41,588 nt of DNA from an uncultured Nitrospira sp. (GTDB lineage Bacteria > Nitrospirota > Nitrospiria > Nitrospirales > Nitrospiraceae), in NCBI GenBank assembly GCA_946479785.1, contig CAMLHQ010000023.1:1-41588 (forward strand), given 5' to 3'. This document shows, piece after piece, positions 16,211 to 23,464 of this stretch. The translations under genes and the position numbers were made by a program. The first letter of the stretch is position 1. Each line of letters begins with the position of its first letter. The notes under the pieces were generated by a model. It did no database searches. It saw nothing but the letters and a program-made list of their open reading frames with translations, and had not been told where the DNA came from.

Positions 16211-16894
16211 TTATGCTAACAGCTGCTTGGTTTCGGTAGAGGTATACCGGCGGAACTTCCGGTTGTCCCTGGTGCGATCGAGCACCGCCACTTCCAGGCT
16301 CTCAAGCGAAAGCTTTTGGTTCCCAGTCTGTTCAAGGGCACTGATACAGAGACTCAGCGCGGTTTTCAAATCCGGCGGCTCGGCCGGCACCTTTTCCTTC
16401 AGTGCGTTTTGCACCGCCTCCGACTTGCCGCCGATGACCGCAAATTGTCTTTCATCGATAATACTCCCATCGAAGGAAATTCTGTACATTTCGTTGCTGT
16501 GGCCGTTGTGTCCGATCTGGACGACCAGGATCTCGACTTCGAGCGGCTTCATCTCCTGGCTGAAGATGGTACCCAAGCTTTGAGAATAGCCGTTGGCCAA
16601 TGAGCGGGCGGTCACGTCTTCCCTGCTGTACATGAATCCCTTGAGGTCCGCGTGTCTGATGCCGGCCTTACGAAGGTTTTCAAACTCGCTGTATTTGCCG
16701 GCGCCGGCAAAGGCGATGCTGTCGTAGATCTCCGAAATCTTGTGCAGCGAGGCGCTCGGGTTCTCCGCAGCCAGCAGAATGCCGTTCACATATTCCATGG
16801 CAATGATGGAGCGACCCTTGGCGATGCCCTTCTTGGCATACTCCGCCTTGTCCTGCATCATCTGCTCAGGCGAGACGTAATAGGGCATCGGCAT
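16211..16894 (-). CDS. prcA: 20S proteasome alpha subunit PrcA
   Basis: PrcA forms the outer heptameric rings that gate entry to the 20S core and dock the Arc/Mpa ATPase. The 227-residue protein begins 'MPMPYYVSPEQMMQDKAEYAKKGIAKGRSI', matching the gating N-terminus and H0 helix of actinobacterial PrcA, and continues with the Ntn-hydrolase fold ('GILLAAENPSASLHKISEIYDSIAFAGAGKYSEFENLRKAG'). It lacks an N-terminal catalytic Thr, as expected for an alpha subunit. The gene starts two bases after prcB, with GGAGA in the end of prcB as ribosome site, so the two subunits are probably made together. The assignment is supported by motifs, length and neighbours. Confidence 0.95.
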   Translation of the reverse strand: MPMPYYVSPEQMMQDKAEYAKKGIAKGRSIIAMEYVNGILLAAENPSASLHKISEIYDSIAFAGAGKYSEFENLRKAGIRHADLKGFMYSREDVTARSLANGYSQSLGTIFSQEMKPLEVEILVVQIGHNGHSNEMYRISFDGSIIDERQFAVIGGKSEAVQNALKEKVPAEPPDLKTALSLCISALEQTGNQKLSLESLEVAVLDRTRDNRKFRRYTSTETKQLLA

Positions 16895-16896
16895 GC

Positions 16897-17730
16897 TTAT
16901 CTCTCCTTCGAACTGCGGGTCGCGATCATCTCGTCGTAGACGCCTCGAATCTGTGGCTCGGACACGTCGGTAATGCCTCTCGCATCGACGACCTTCGCGG
17001 TGGGATAGATTCCTCGGATCAAATCAGGTCCACCCGTTCCGACATCGTCGTCCGCGGCGTTGTAGAGGGCCAGAAGGGCCAATTTCAGGGCATCCGTTTC
17101 GGCCATCCCTTTCTTGAAGTGTTCCCGCATCGTATTGCGTGCATCTTTTCCACCTGAACCGATCGCATGATAATCCGACTCTTCGTAGCGGCCGCCGGCC
17201 AGGTCGTATTTGAAGATGCGCCCTTCCGTCCGTTTGAGGTCGTATCCGACGTAAAGCGGCATAACGACCAGCCCTTGGAATACCATGGGCAGGTTCGCTT
17301 TTACCATTTGGCCGAGTTTGTTAGCCTTCCCCTCACAGGACAGTTGCATCCCTTCCAGCTTTTCATAATGTTCGAGTTCGGTTTGAAACAGCTTCGCCAT
17401 TTCAATGCAGGGACCCGCCGCACCGGCAATCGCCATGGCCGAATACTCGTCGATCTTAAAGACCTTCTCGATCCGGCGTTCGGCGATCTGAAACCCCTCT
17501 GTCGCGCGTCGATCTCCGGCAATGACGACGCCTTGCTGATATCTGATCGCCAACACTGTGGTTGCCTGGGGGACCGGTATCATCGCTGGACTGCCGTACC
17601 GCAATGGCTCGGTCAAAGCGGATTGAGGCTCAGCCCACCGGCGTCCGCCGGGTGTCAGCTCCGGATGCTGCCTGGTCAAGAAATCAAAGAAACTCGCGTC
17701 GTCGTGATTAGGAAGGAAGGGAAGCTTCAT
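16897..17730 (-). CDS. prcB: 20S proteasome beta subunit PrcB
   Basis: PrcB forms the inner rings and carries the proteolytic sites. The 277-residue precursor has a propeptide of about 56 residues. Processing before Thr57 ('VPQATTVLAIRY') would expose the catalytic Thr1, with Asp17 ('AGDRRATEG') and Lys33 ('RRIEKVF') at the standard spacing from it. Other landmarks are 'FQTELEHYEKLEG', 'AIGSGGKDA' and 'YNAADDDVGTGGPDLIRGIYPT', nearly identical in layout to mycobacterial PrcB. The residue before Thr1 is Ala, not the usual Gly. The ATG overlaps the dop stop by one base (TAATG), implying coupling and leaving no space for a pup gene. Confidence 0.96.
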   Translation of the reverse strand: MKLPFLPNHDDASFFDFLTRQHPELTPGGRRWAEPQSALTEPLRYGSPAMIPVPQATTVLAIRYQQGVVIAGDRRATEGFQIAERRIEKVFKIDEYSAMAIAGAAGPCIEMAKLFQTELEHYEKLEGMQLSCEGKANKLGQMVKANLPMVFQGLVVMPLYVGYDLKRTEGRIFKYDLAGGRYEESDYHAIGSGGKDARNTMREHFKKGMAETDALKLALLALYNAADDDVGTGGPDLIRGIYPTAKVVDARGITDVSEPQIRGVYDEMIATRSSKER

Positions 17731-19229
17731 TATGCCTTCAATTTGGCCAGCAACGCCTCTGCCGTCTCCGATTGGTCGAGCAACTCGGCCGTGAGCGATT
17801 CAGTCCCGCGTAATGGGTCCATCAATGGCACCTTCTTAATCGTGGTATTGCCGATGTCGAACAACACCGACGTCCAGCTTGCGCCGTAGATCGATTGCGA
17901 GAATTTTCCGATACAACGTCCACGGAAGTAGGCACGTGTACCAGGGGGCGGCGTAAACTCGGCTCTGGTCACCTCGACGTCTTGCACGATTCGCTCGATG
18001 AGATGGCTTCGCTCCAAGGTATAGTACAGTCCCTTGTCCGGTCGGATGTCGTGGTATTGCAAATCCATTAGACGCACCCGCGGGTCGTTCCATCCACAGC
18101 CTTTGCGTTCTAAGTATGATTCTATCATGTGGCGCTTCGCCGCCCAATCCAGCTCCTGCGCCAACAAACGAGGGTCCCGCTCCAACTTGTCGAGCACGTC
18201 TTCCCAACGAACCAATACATCTTTCGTGATTTGATCCAATTCATGACAGGCGTAGAAATCCATGGCCGCTTTGAGATAGGCACGTTGAATTTCTATTGCA
18301 GTCGTGGATCGGCCGCCCGTGAGCTTCAGTGTGCCTTTCATCGTCAAATCCCGCGAAACTTGCTTGATACCGAGAACGGGATCCTCCAGTTCAATCTGGG
18401 GGACTTCGACACCAGCCTCGATGAGATCCAAAACGATCGCCAGGGTTCCCACTTTCAAGTACGTCGACAGCTCCGCCATATTCGCATCCCCGACGATGAC
18501 GTGAAGCCGGCGATATTTGCCGTAGTCGGCATGCGGCTCGTCGCGCGAATTGACGATGGGACGTTTTACCATGGTATTGAGATCGACCAGGCATTCGAAG
18601 AAGTCCGCCCGCTGCGAAATCTGGAACTCCGTCGGGCTGGTCTGATTCTCCGCACCGACTTTTCCGGCACCGGCGTAGACGAGCCTGGTGACAAAGAACG
18701 GGGCCAGCATTTTCACGATCCGCTCGAACGGGATCGACCGGGACAGTATGTAATTCTCGTGGTAGCCGTAACTGTTGCCCTTGCCGTCGGAATTATTCTT
18801 GTACAGCACGAATTGTTCCCGGCCTCTGACGCGTGTCATGTCGTCAAGGCATTGGGCAAGGATCCGCTCGCTGATGCGCTCAAAGGCGACGATTTCACGG
18901 GGATTGGTGCATTCCGGCGTGGAGTATTCCGGATGGGCGCCATCCACATAGAGGCGGCCGCCGTTGGCGAGCACTTTATTCAGCTGGCGATTGTAGTCGG
19001 GATTCGGCCGTTCTCGCTCGCCCTCGACCTCGAATCCGCGGGCGTCGAGCAGCGGATTCTCGTTTTCATAGTCCCACACGGCGTGCGGGACCGAAATGCC
19101 GGGGTAATGCCCGATCACGGCCAACGAATTGGAGATCGGGTCGACCACGGAGGGATCTCGGGAGGCGATCCCGAATTCCGTCTCCGTTCCCATCACGCGA
19201 GGAGTCGTCAGGGGTGTGGAGTCCCGCAT
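17730..19229 (-). CDS. dop: Deamidase/depupylase Dop
   Basis: Dop deamidates the C-terminal Gln of Pup to Glu and removes Pup from tagged proteins. The 499-residue product is the second glutamine-synthetase-like member of the cluster. It opens with 'RVMGTETEFGIASRDPSVVDP' (Glu16 in the metal site), has the Dop-type insertion before 'GGRLYVDGAHPEYSTPECT' (nucleophile-region Asp96), then 'YKNNSDGKGNSYGYHENY', 'INSRDEPHADYGKYRRLHVIVGDANMAE'-like sequence and 'PPPGTRAYFRGRCI' plus 'PLMDPLRGTES' at the end. The 'YVDxAHPEY' version and longer N-terminal part distinguish Dop from PafA. It begins 11 bases after arc and overlaps prcB. Confidence 0.95.
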   Translation of the reverse strand: MRDSTPLTTPRVMGTETEFGIASRDPSVVDPISNSLAVIGHYPGISVPHAVWDYENENPLLDARGFEVEGERERPNPDYNRQLNKVLANGGRLYVDGAHPEYSTPECTNPREIVAFERISERILAQCLDDMTRVRGREQFVLYKNNSDGKGNSYGYHENYILSRSIPFERIVKMLAPFFVTRLVYAGAGKVGAENQTSPTEFQISQRADFFECLVDLNTMVKRPIVNSRDEPHADYGKYRRLHVIVGDANMAELSTYLKVGTLAIVLDLIEAGVEVPQIELEDPVLGIKQVSRDLTMKGTLKLTGGRSTTAIEIQRAYLKAAMDFYACHELDQITKDVLVRWEDVLDKLERDPRLLAQELDWAAKRHMIESYLERKGCGWNDPRVRLMDLQYHDIRPDKGLYYTLERSHLIERIVQDVEVTRAEFTPPPGTRAYFRGRCIGKFSQSIYGASWTSVLFDIGNTTIKKVPLMDPLRGTESLTAELLDQSETAEALLAKLKA

Positions 19230-19240
19230 GGAGTTAGGTC

Positions 19241-21010
19241 TTAAAGATAGTGGCCGGTCGTGATGGTTTCGATCTGACGCGACTCGGCTGGTCCGCCGCT
19301 GATCGTCCGGATGTGCACGATCTTCTCGCCTTTTTTACCGGCGACTTTGGCCCAGTCATCGGGGTTGGTCGTATTGGGCAGATCTTCGTGCTCTTTGAAC
19401 TCTTCCCGAATCGCCCGGATCAGATCCTCGGAGCGGAGACCGCGGCCTTCTTGTGCGATGGCACGCTTCACGGCATATTTTTTCGCGCGCGAAACGATGC
19501 CTTCGATCAATGCGCCGCTCGCGAAATCCTTGAAGTACAGGATTTCCTTCTCGCCGTTTGCATAGGTGACTTCGATAAATTTGTTCTCTTCGGAGGTGGC
19601 GTACATGGCTCCGACGGTCACGTCGGTCACATGCTCGACCAGCGCCTTGACATTCCCGCCGTGGCGCTTCAATTCTTCCTCGTCGAACGGCAGATCAGTC
19701 CCGACGTATTTCGAGAAAATGTCCTGGGCGGCCACAGCATCGGGACGGCCGACTTTCACCTTCACATCCAAACGGCCGGCCCGCAAGACCGCCGGATCGA
19801 TCAAATCCTGACGGTTGCTCGCCCCGATGACGATGACGTTGCGCAACCGTTCGACGCCGTCGATCTCGGAAAGAAACTGCGGGACGATCGTGGATTCGAT
19901 ATCCGAAGAGATGCCGGTCCCGCGCGTGCGGAACAGTGCATCCATTTCGTCGAAGAACACAATGACCGGATTGCCGTCCGCCGCCCGCTCTTTGGCCTTC
20001 TTGAAGACCTCGCGGACCTGGCGCTCGGATTCTCCGACATACTTATTGAGCAGCTCAGGCCCCTTCACATGCAGGAAATAACTCCGCACTTCCTTGCCGG
20101 TCAAATGCCCGAGCTTCTTGGCGATGGAGTTCGCCACTGCCTTGGCGATCAAGGTTTTGCCGCAGCCGGGCGGTCCGTAAAGCAACACGCCTTTTGGCGC
20201 GCTGAGTTGATATTCTGCAAACAAGTGAGGATGGAGGAACGGCAGTTCCACCGCATCACGCACTTGCTCCAGCTCATGCTGGAGCCCGCCGATATGGGCA
20301 TAATCCACGTCCGGTACTTCTTCCAAGACCAATTCTTCGGCTTCGGACTTCGGTAACTTCTCGATCACGCAGCCGGAGCGTGGATCAAAGAGCAGATGAT
20401 CGCCGACGCTGAGACGCTCGGCCAGCAGCGGATCGCCCAATTCGGCCACTTTTTCTTCGTCGAAGTGCAGCGTGACCAATGCCCGGTTGCCTTCAAGCAT
20501 ATCCTTCAATCGAACCACTTCACCCTGCACGTCGAAGCCACGGGCCTCGATCACATTCAAGGCTTCGTTGAGGATGACTTCCTGGCCTTTACGCAACCCT
20601 TTACTCTGAATCGACGGATGCAAGCTCACCTTCATCTTGCGTCCGGAGACGTAGACGTTGCCGGTGCCGTCCTGATTCAGGCTGGAAAAAATGGCGTAGG
20701 TGGAAGGCGGAGCGGTCAGTTTTTCGACCTCGGCACGCAGCGCCTCGATCTGCGCCTTGGCTTCTTGCAGGGTCGTGACGAGTTTTTCGTTTTGCTTCGT
20801 CGTTTGGTCGAGCTGGTAGCGGGATTGGTACAGCCGACGGATTTCTTCTTCCATCGACTGAATTTGCACGCGGAGCTTTTCGATCTCTCGGGCTTGTTCG
20901 TCGTTGCGATGAATCACGTCCGCCTCTCCTTCAGACAACCGCTTCGTGATGTGCTTCACGGAATCTCGGAGGGACCGGAGCCGGCTCGGACTTCCTTTCG
21001 GATCAGCCAT
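19241..21010 (-). CDS. arc: Proteasome-associated AAA+ ATPase Arc/Mpa
   Basis: Arc (Mpa in mycobacteria) is the hexameric unfoldase that binds pupylated substrates through its coiled coils and threads them into the 20S core. From the ATG at 21008-21010 (AGGTGG four bases upstream) it has 589 residues: N-terminal coiled coil at about 32-100, tandem OB domains at about 105-225, and an AAA+ module with Walker A 'GPPGCGKT' at 279-286 and Walker B 'VIVFFDEMD' near 349-357. It ends in 'GHYL'; the penultimate Tyr is the HbYX-like docking motif that mycobacterial Mpa carries as QYL. Its own promoter lies just upstream, so it is the first gene of the proteasome operon. Confidence 0.96.
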   Translation of the reverse strand: MADPKGSPSRLRSLRDSVKHITKRLSEGEADVIHRNDEQAREIEKLRVQIQSMEEEIRRLYQSRYQLDQTTKQNEKLVTTLQEAKAQIEALRAEVEKLTAPPSTYAIFSSLNQDGTGNVYVSGRKMKVSLHPSIQSKGLRKGQEVILNEALNVIEARGFDVQGEVVRLKDMLEGNRALVTLHFDEEKVAELGDPLLAERLSVGDHLLFDPRSGCVIEKLPKSEAEELVLEEVPDVDYAHIGGLQHELEQVRDAVELPFLHPHLFAEYQLSAPKGVLLYGPPGCGKTLIAKAVANSIAKKLGHLTGKEVRSYFLHVKGPELLNKYVGESERQVREVFKKAKERAADGNPVIVFFDEMDALFRTRGTGISSDIESTIVPQFLSEIDGVERLRNVIVIGASNRQDLIDPAVLRAGRLDVKVKVGRPDAVAAQDIFSKYVGTDLPFDEEELKRHGGNVKALVEHVTDVTVGAMYATSEENKFIEVTYANGEKEILYFKDFASGALIEGIVSRAKKYAVKRAIAQEGRGLRSEDLIRAIREEFKEHEDLPNTTNPDDWAKVAGKKGEKIVHIRTISGGPAESRQIETITTGHYL

Positions 21011-21048
21011 CGACCACCTGTGACAGGCAACCGTCCAAGTCTGATCGG

Positions 21049-21077
21049 ATTCTAACACTCGCTATTTTCATGGTCAA
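21049..21077 (-). promoter_or_regulatory. Promoter of the proteasome operon
   Basis: Minus-strand TTGACC (21072-21077), a 17-base spacer, then TAGAAT (21049-21054), each five of six to consensus. The predicted start near 21042 gives a leader of about 32 bases to the arc ATG. An inverted repeat GGTCA-N6-TGACC (21072-21087) overlaps the -35 and could be an operator. Confidence 0.68.
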
Positions 21078-21094
21078 CTGCATGACCGATTCCC

Positions 21095-21111
21095 GCACGT
21101 ACGATTCGTGC
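21095..21111 (-). terminator. Weak hairpin after thiE
   Basis: GCACG and CGTGC pair around a 7-base loop, 12 bases downstream of the thiE stop and upstream of the arc promoter. There is no U-run, so termination is only a possibility. Confidence 0.22.
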
Positions 21112-21122
21112 ACATGACAAGA

Positions 21123-21755
21123 TCACGAAACCGACGCCACTGCGTCGAGCAATGCACGCGTCGCAGCTTCAACGTCTTCTGCGCTGAGTATGGCGGTGAT
21201 CACGGCGACACCGAAGGCACCGGCGCGGCGGACATCGCGTGCACGATCGACAGTCACGCCGCCGATGCCGATGATCGGCACCCGCACGACTTGACAGACA
21301 GCTTCTAATTTCGAAAGACCCAGCGGAGGACCAAAGGCTTGTTTCGATGGCGTTTCGTACACGGGACCGAGCACCACATAATCGGCCCCGTTCGCTTCTG
21401 CTCGCACGGCCTCGTCCATCGAATGGGCGGAGACACCAAGCAGACGTTGCGGTCCGAGCAGTCGACGGGCCACAGCCGCCGGCAAACTGTTGCTGCGCAG
21501 ATGGACGCCGACCCCATCGAGCGTGAGCGCCACGTCGATGCGGTCGTTCACCAGGAGTTGGCTGCCACGTTGTGTGGTGAATGTCTGCACGGCGCGCGCA
21601 AGCGCGAGGAGGTCCTTCGCAGAAAGGTCGCGCTCTCTGAGCTGGATAGCGGAAATTCCAACGGCCAAGACCCTTTGCAGAATCGAAACAAGCGGACGTC
21701 CGTTTGTCTGATGACGATCCGTAACGAGGAGTACACGAGACTCAAGCGAAGGCAT
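21123..21755 (-). CDS. thiE: Thiamine-phosphate synthase ThiE
   Basis: ThiE couples the hydroxymethylpyrimidine and thiazole halves into thiamine monophosphate. From ATG 21755 it has 210 residues, the family's usual size, and forms a TIM barrel with 'LLVTDRHQTNGRPLV' at the start, 'AIQLRERDLSAKDLL' (phosphate/substrate binding), 'LLVNDRIDVAL', 'GVHLRSNSLP', 'GVSAHSMDEA', 'ADYVVLGPVYETPSKQ' and 'IIGIGGV'. The frame is open upstream to a TTG at 21800, but that extension is unlike the family. It is third in thiS-thiG-thiE, about 107 bases after thiG, and its product is the substrate of ThiL encoded elsewhere in the window. Confidence 0.94.
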   Translation of the reverse strand: MPSLESRVLLVTDRHQTNGRPLVSILQRVLAVGISAIQLRERDLSAKDLLALARAVQTFTTQRGSQLLVNDRIDVALTLDGVGVHLRSNSLPAAVARRLLGPQRLLGVSAHSMDEAVRAEANGADYVVLGPVYETPSKQAFGPPLGLSKLEAVCQVVRVPIIGIGGVTVDRARDVRRAGAFGVAVITAILSAEDVEAATRALLDAVASVS

Positions 21756-21862
21756 GAAGAACGTGAGAGCCCCTGAGCGATGCGAGAACACCTGGGTCAA
21801 GGGCGCGTCTCGGCGCGGCAGGGTGAGCGGGTGAGAAAGAGGCGCACGTTTTCAGCATCCTG

Positions 21863-22636
21863 CTACAACATCCCTTCAATAGGGCTGCTGGCCGTCGCAT
21901 ATAACTTTCGAGGAATTCGTCCGGCTTTGTAGGCGAGCCGTCCCGCGTGCACCGCATACTTCATGGCTTCCGCCATGGCAATGGGATCTTGTGCGCCGGC
22001 GATGGCCGTGTTCATCAGCACCGCATCGGCCCCGTATTCCATGGCGAGCGCGGCATCGGAGGCAGTCCCCACGCCGGCATCCACGATGATGGGCACTTTC
22101 ACCTGTTCCATGATGATCTTCAGATTGTAGGGATTGCGAATGCCGAGACCTGACCCGATCGGCGCTGCCAGCGGCATGACAGCGGGGCAACCGATATCGA
22201 CAAGCTTCTTCGCGACGATTGGATCATCGTTCGTATAGGGAAGGACGATGAATCCCTCCTTTATTAAGATCTTTGCCGCTTCGATCAAGCCGGCCGTGTC
22301 GGGGAACAGCGTCTTTTCGTCGCCGAGCACCTCCAACTTCACGAGATCGGACACGCCGGCCGCTCTCGCCAACCGCGCATACCGGACCGCATCCTCCACC
22401 GTGTAGCAACCGGCCGTATTGGGCAGAATGGTGTATTTCTTGGGATCGATGTAGTCGAGCAGATTTTCTTTGGACCGATCGGTAATGTTCACGCGGCGTA
22501 CGGCAACCGTGACGACATCGGCACCGGACACTTCGATGGCTTTCCTCGTCTCCGCGAAGTCCTTGTATTTGCCGGTGCCTACCCACAGCCGGGATTTGAA
22601 TTCCCGGCCGGCAATCACTAATCGATCATCTTGCAT
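21863..22636 (-). CDS. thiG: Thiazole synthase ThiG
   Basis: ThiG builds the thiazole phosphate moiety of thiamine from 1-deoxyxylulose-5-phosphate, an iminoacetate donor and sulfur delivered by ThiS thiocarboxylate. The 257-residue protein is a TIM barrel with '[13 protein letters not shown]' near residue 15, 'VTVAVRRVN', '[21 protein letters not shown]', '[15 protein letters not shown]', '[11 protein letters not shown]', '[33 protein letters not shown]' as phosphate-binding end region. It follows thiS by four bases. A thiO/thiH gene for the imine donor is not visible here. Confidence 0.96.
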   Translation of the reverse strand: MQDDRLVIAGREFKSRLWVGTGKYKDFAETRKAIEVSGADVVTVAVRRVNITDRSKENLLDYIDPKKYTILPNTAGCYTVEDAVRYARLARAAGVSDLVKLEVLGDEKTLFPDTAGLIEAAKILIKEGFIVLPYTNDDPIVAKKLVDIGCPAVMPLAAPIGSGLGIRNPYNLKIIMEQVKVPIIVDAGVGTASDAALAMEYGADAVLMNTAIAGAQDPIAMAEAMKYAVHAGRLAYKAGRIPRKLYATASSPIEGML

Positions 22637-22640
22637 GGGT

Positions 22641-22889
22641 TTAGGCCTTTCTCGTCCCGCCGAGGATTGTCGGCGCTCCGCCGCCGATGAAGCTCAAGAT
22701 CTCGATCCGGTCCCCTTCTTTGAGACCACGAAGCTCAAACTCCTCGCGCTCAAGAATTTCCAAGTTCAACTCCACCGCTACCCGCTCCGTGTTGATTTCC
22801 AGTTCGCGCAACAGATCACCAACCGTGGAACCGGATCGGCAAGCGCGCCGCTCGCCGTTCACCTGAATTTGCATGGCATTCGCCGTCAT
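22641..22889 (-). CDS. thiS: Sulfur carrier ThiS with C-terminal extension
   Basis: ThiS is the beta-grasp ubiquitin-like carrier whose C-terminal Gly-Gly is adenylated and turned into a thiocarboxylate that donates sulfur to ThiG. The 82-residue product shows the fold well ('[22 protein letters not shown]', '[16 protein letters not shown]', '[16 protein letters not shown]'). Unlike textbook ThiS, it does not stop at Gly-Gly: 11 residues ([11 protein letters not shown]) follow Gly69-71, including a second Gly-Gly at 77-78. Activation would then need trimming, or this protein works differently. The ATG at 22889 coincides with the predicted transcription start; a second ATG five codons in is the alternative. 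thiG begins four bases after the stop. Confidence 0.9.
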   Translation of the reverse strand: MTANAMQIQVNGERRACRSGSTVGDLLRELEINTERVAVELNLEILEREEFELRGLKEGDRIEILSFIGGGAPTILGGTRKA

Positions 22890-22894
22890 GCATC

Positions 22895-22924
22895 ATCCTA
22901 GGGAACCCCAATTCCCATTGTCAA
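22895..22924 (-). promoter_or_regulatory. Promoter of the thiSGE operon
   Basis: Minus-strand perfect TTGACA (22919-22924), 18-base spacer, TAGGAT (22895-22900). The expected start falls at about 22889, the A of the first thiS ATG, so the transcript is leaderless or nearly so and leaves no space for a TPP riboswitch. Confidence 0.5.
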
Positions 22925-22987
22925 TAAAGCCATGCGGGCAATACCTTGCCTCTTGTCCAATGGACCCGGCACAATGAGGCTCTCCAT

Positions 22988-23464
22988 ATGACTGCGCCTC
23001 AGCATAATCAACAGATCGCCGCGCTCTTTCGATCCATTGCGGAATTATTGGCCACCCAACGGGCCAATCCCTATCGAGTGCGGGCCTACCGCCGAGGGGC
23101 CGACTCGTTGTTGGCGCTGGAGGAAGATGTGGCCGAGATAGCCAAACGAAAAGCCCTGGAAGACATCGAGGGGGTCGGCAAAGATTTAGCCGAGAAGATC
23201 GAAGAGTTCTTGAGGACGGGAAAAATCCAAATTCTCGAAACTCTGAAGACCCCTCTGCCGGACCAAGTAAAAAACTGGGTTCAATTGCCCGGCCTATCTG
23301 AATCCCTCGTGGCGTACCTTTATAGTCGACTGAATATCGCCACGCTCGCCGATCTGGAGCAACTCGTACGCTCTCACATGCTTCGCACAATTCCGGGATT
23401 CTCAGGCTCCGAAGAGGCCCTGCTCCAAGCCATCGAAAACCTTCGTCGCCAAGCCCACCATTAA
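22988..23464 (+). CDS. Standalone helix-hairpin-helix protein, PolX N-terminus-like
   Basis: The 158-residue product resembles the first domain of family X DNA polymerases: 'NQQIAALFRSIAELLATQRANPYRVRAYRRGADSLLAL' (8-kDa-domain-like helices), then a helix-hairpin-helix 'LEDIEGVGKDLAEKIEEFLRTGKI', and a second HhH-like region 'LVRSHMLRTIPGFSGSEEALLQAI'. There is no polymerase nucleotidyltransferase motif and no PHP domain. A DNA-binding or gap-binding role is likely from the fold, but no function is established. The ATG at 22988 has GAGG upstream. Its stop codon overlaps the ctp stop on the other strand, the two sharing TTAA at 23461-23464. It diverges from thiS. Confidence 0.8.
   Translation: MTAPQHNQQIAALFRSIAELLATQRANPYRVRAYRRGADSLLALEEDVAEIAKRKALEDIEGVGKDLAEKIEEFLRTGKIQILETLKTPLPDQVKNWVQLPGLSESLVAYLYSRLNIATLADLEQLVRSHMLRTIPGFSGSEEALLQAIENLRRQAHH

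Noticed and set aside
19250..20356. A 368-codon plus-strand open frame opposite arc, and a similar one (18129-19244) opposite dop.
   Set aside because: Both are mirror frames of strongly conserved genes; no ribosome site or family motif.
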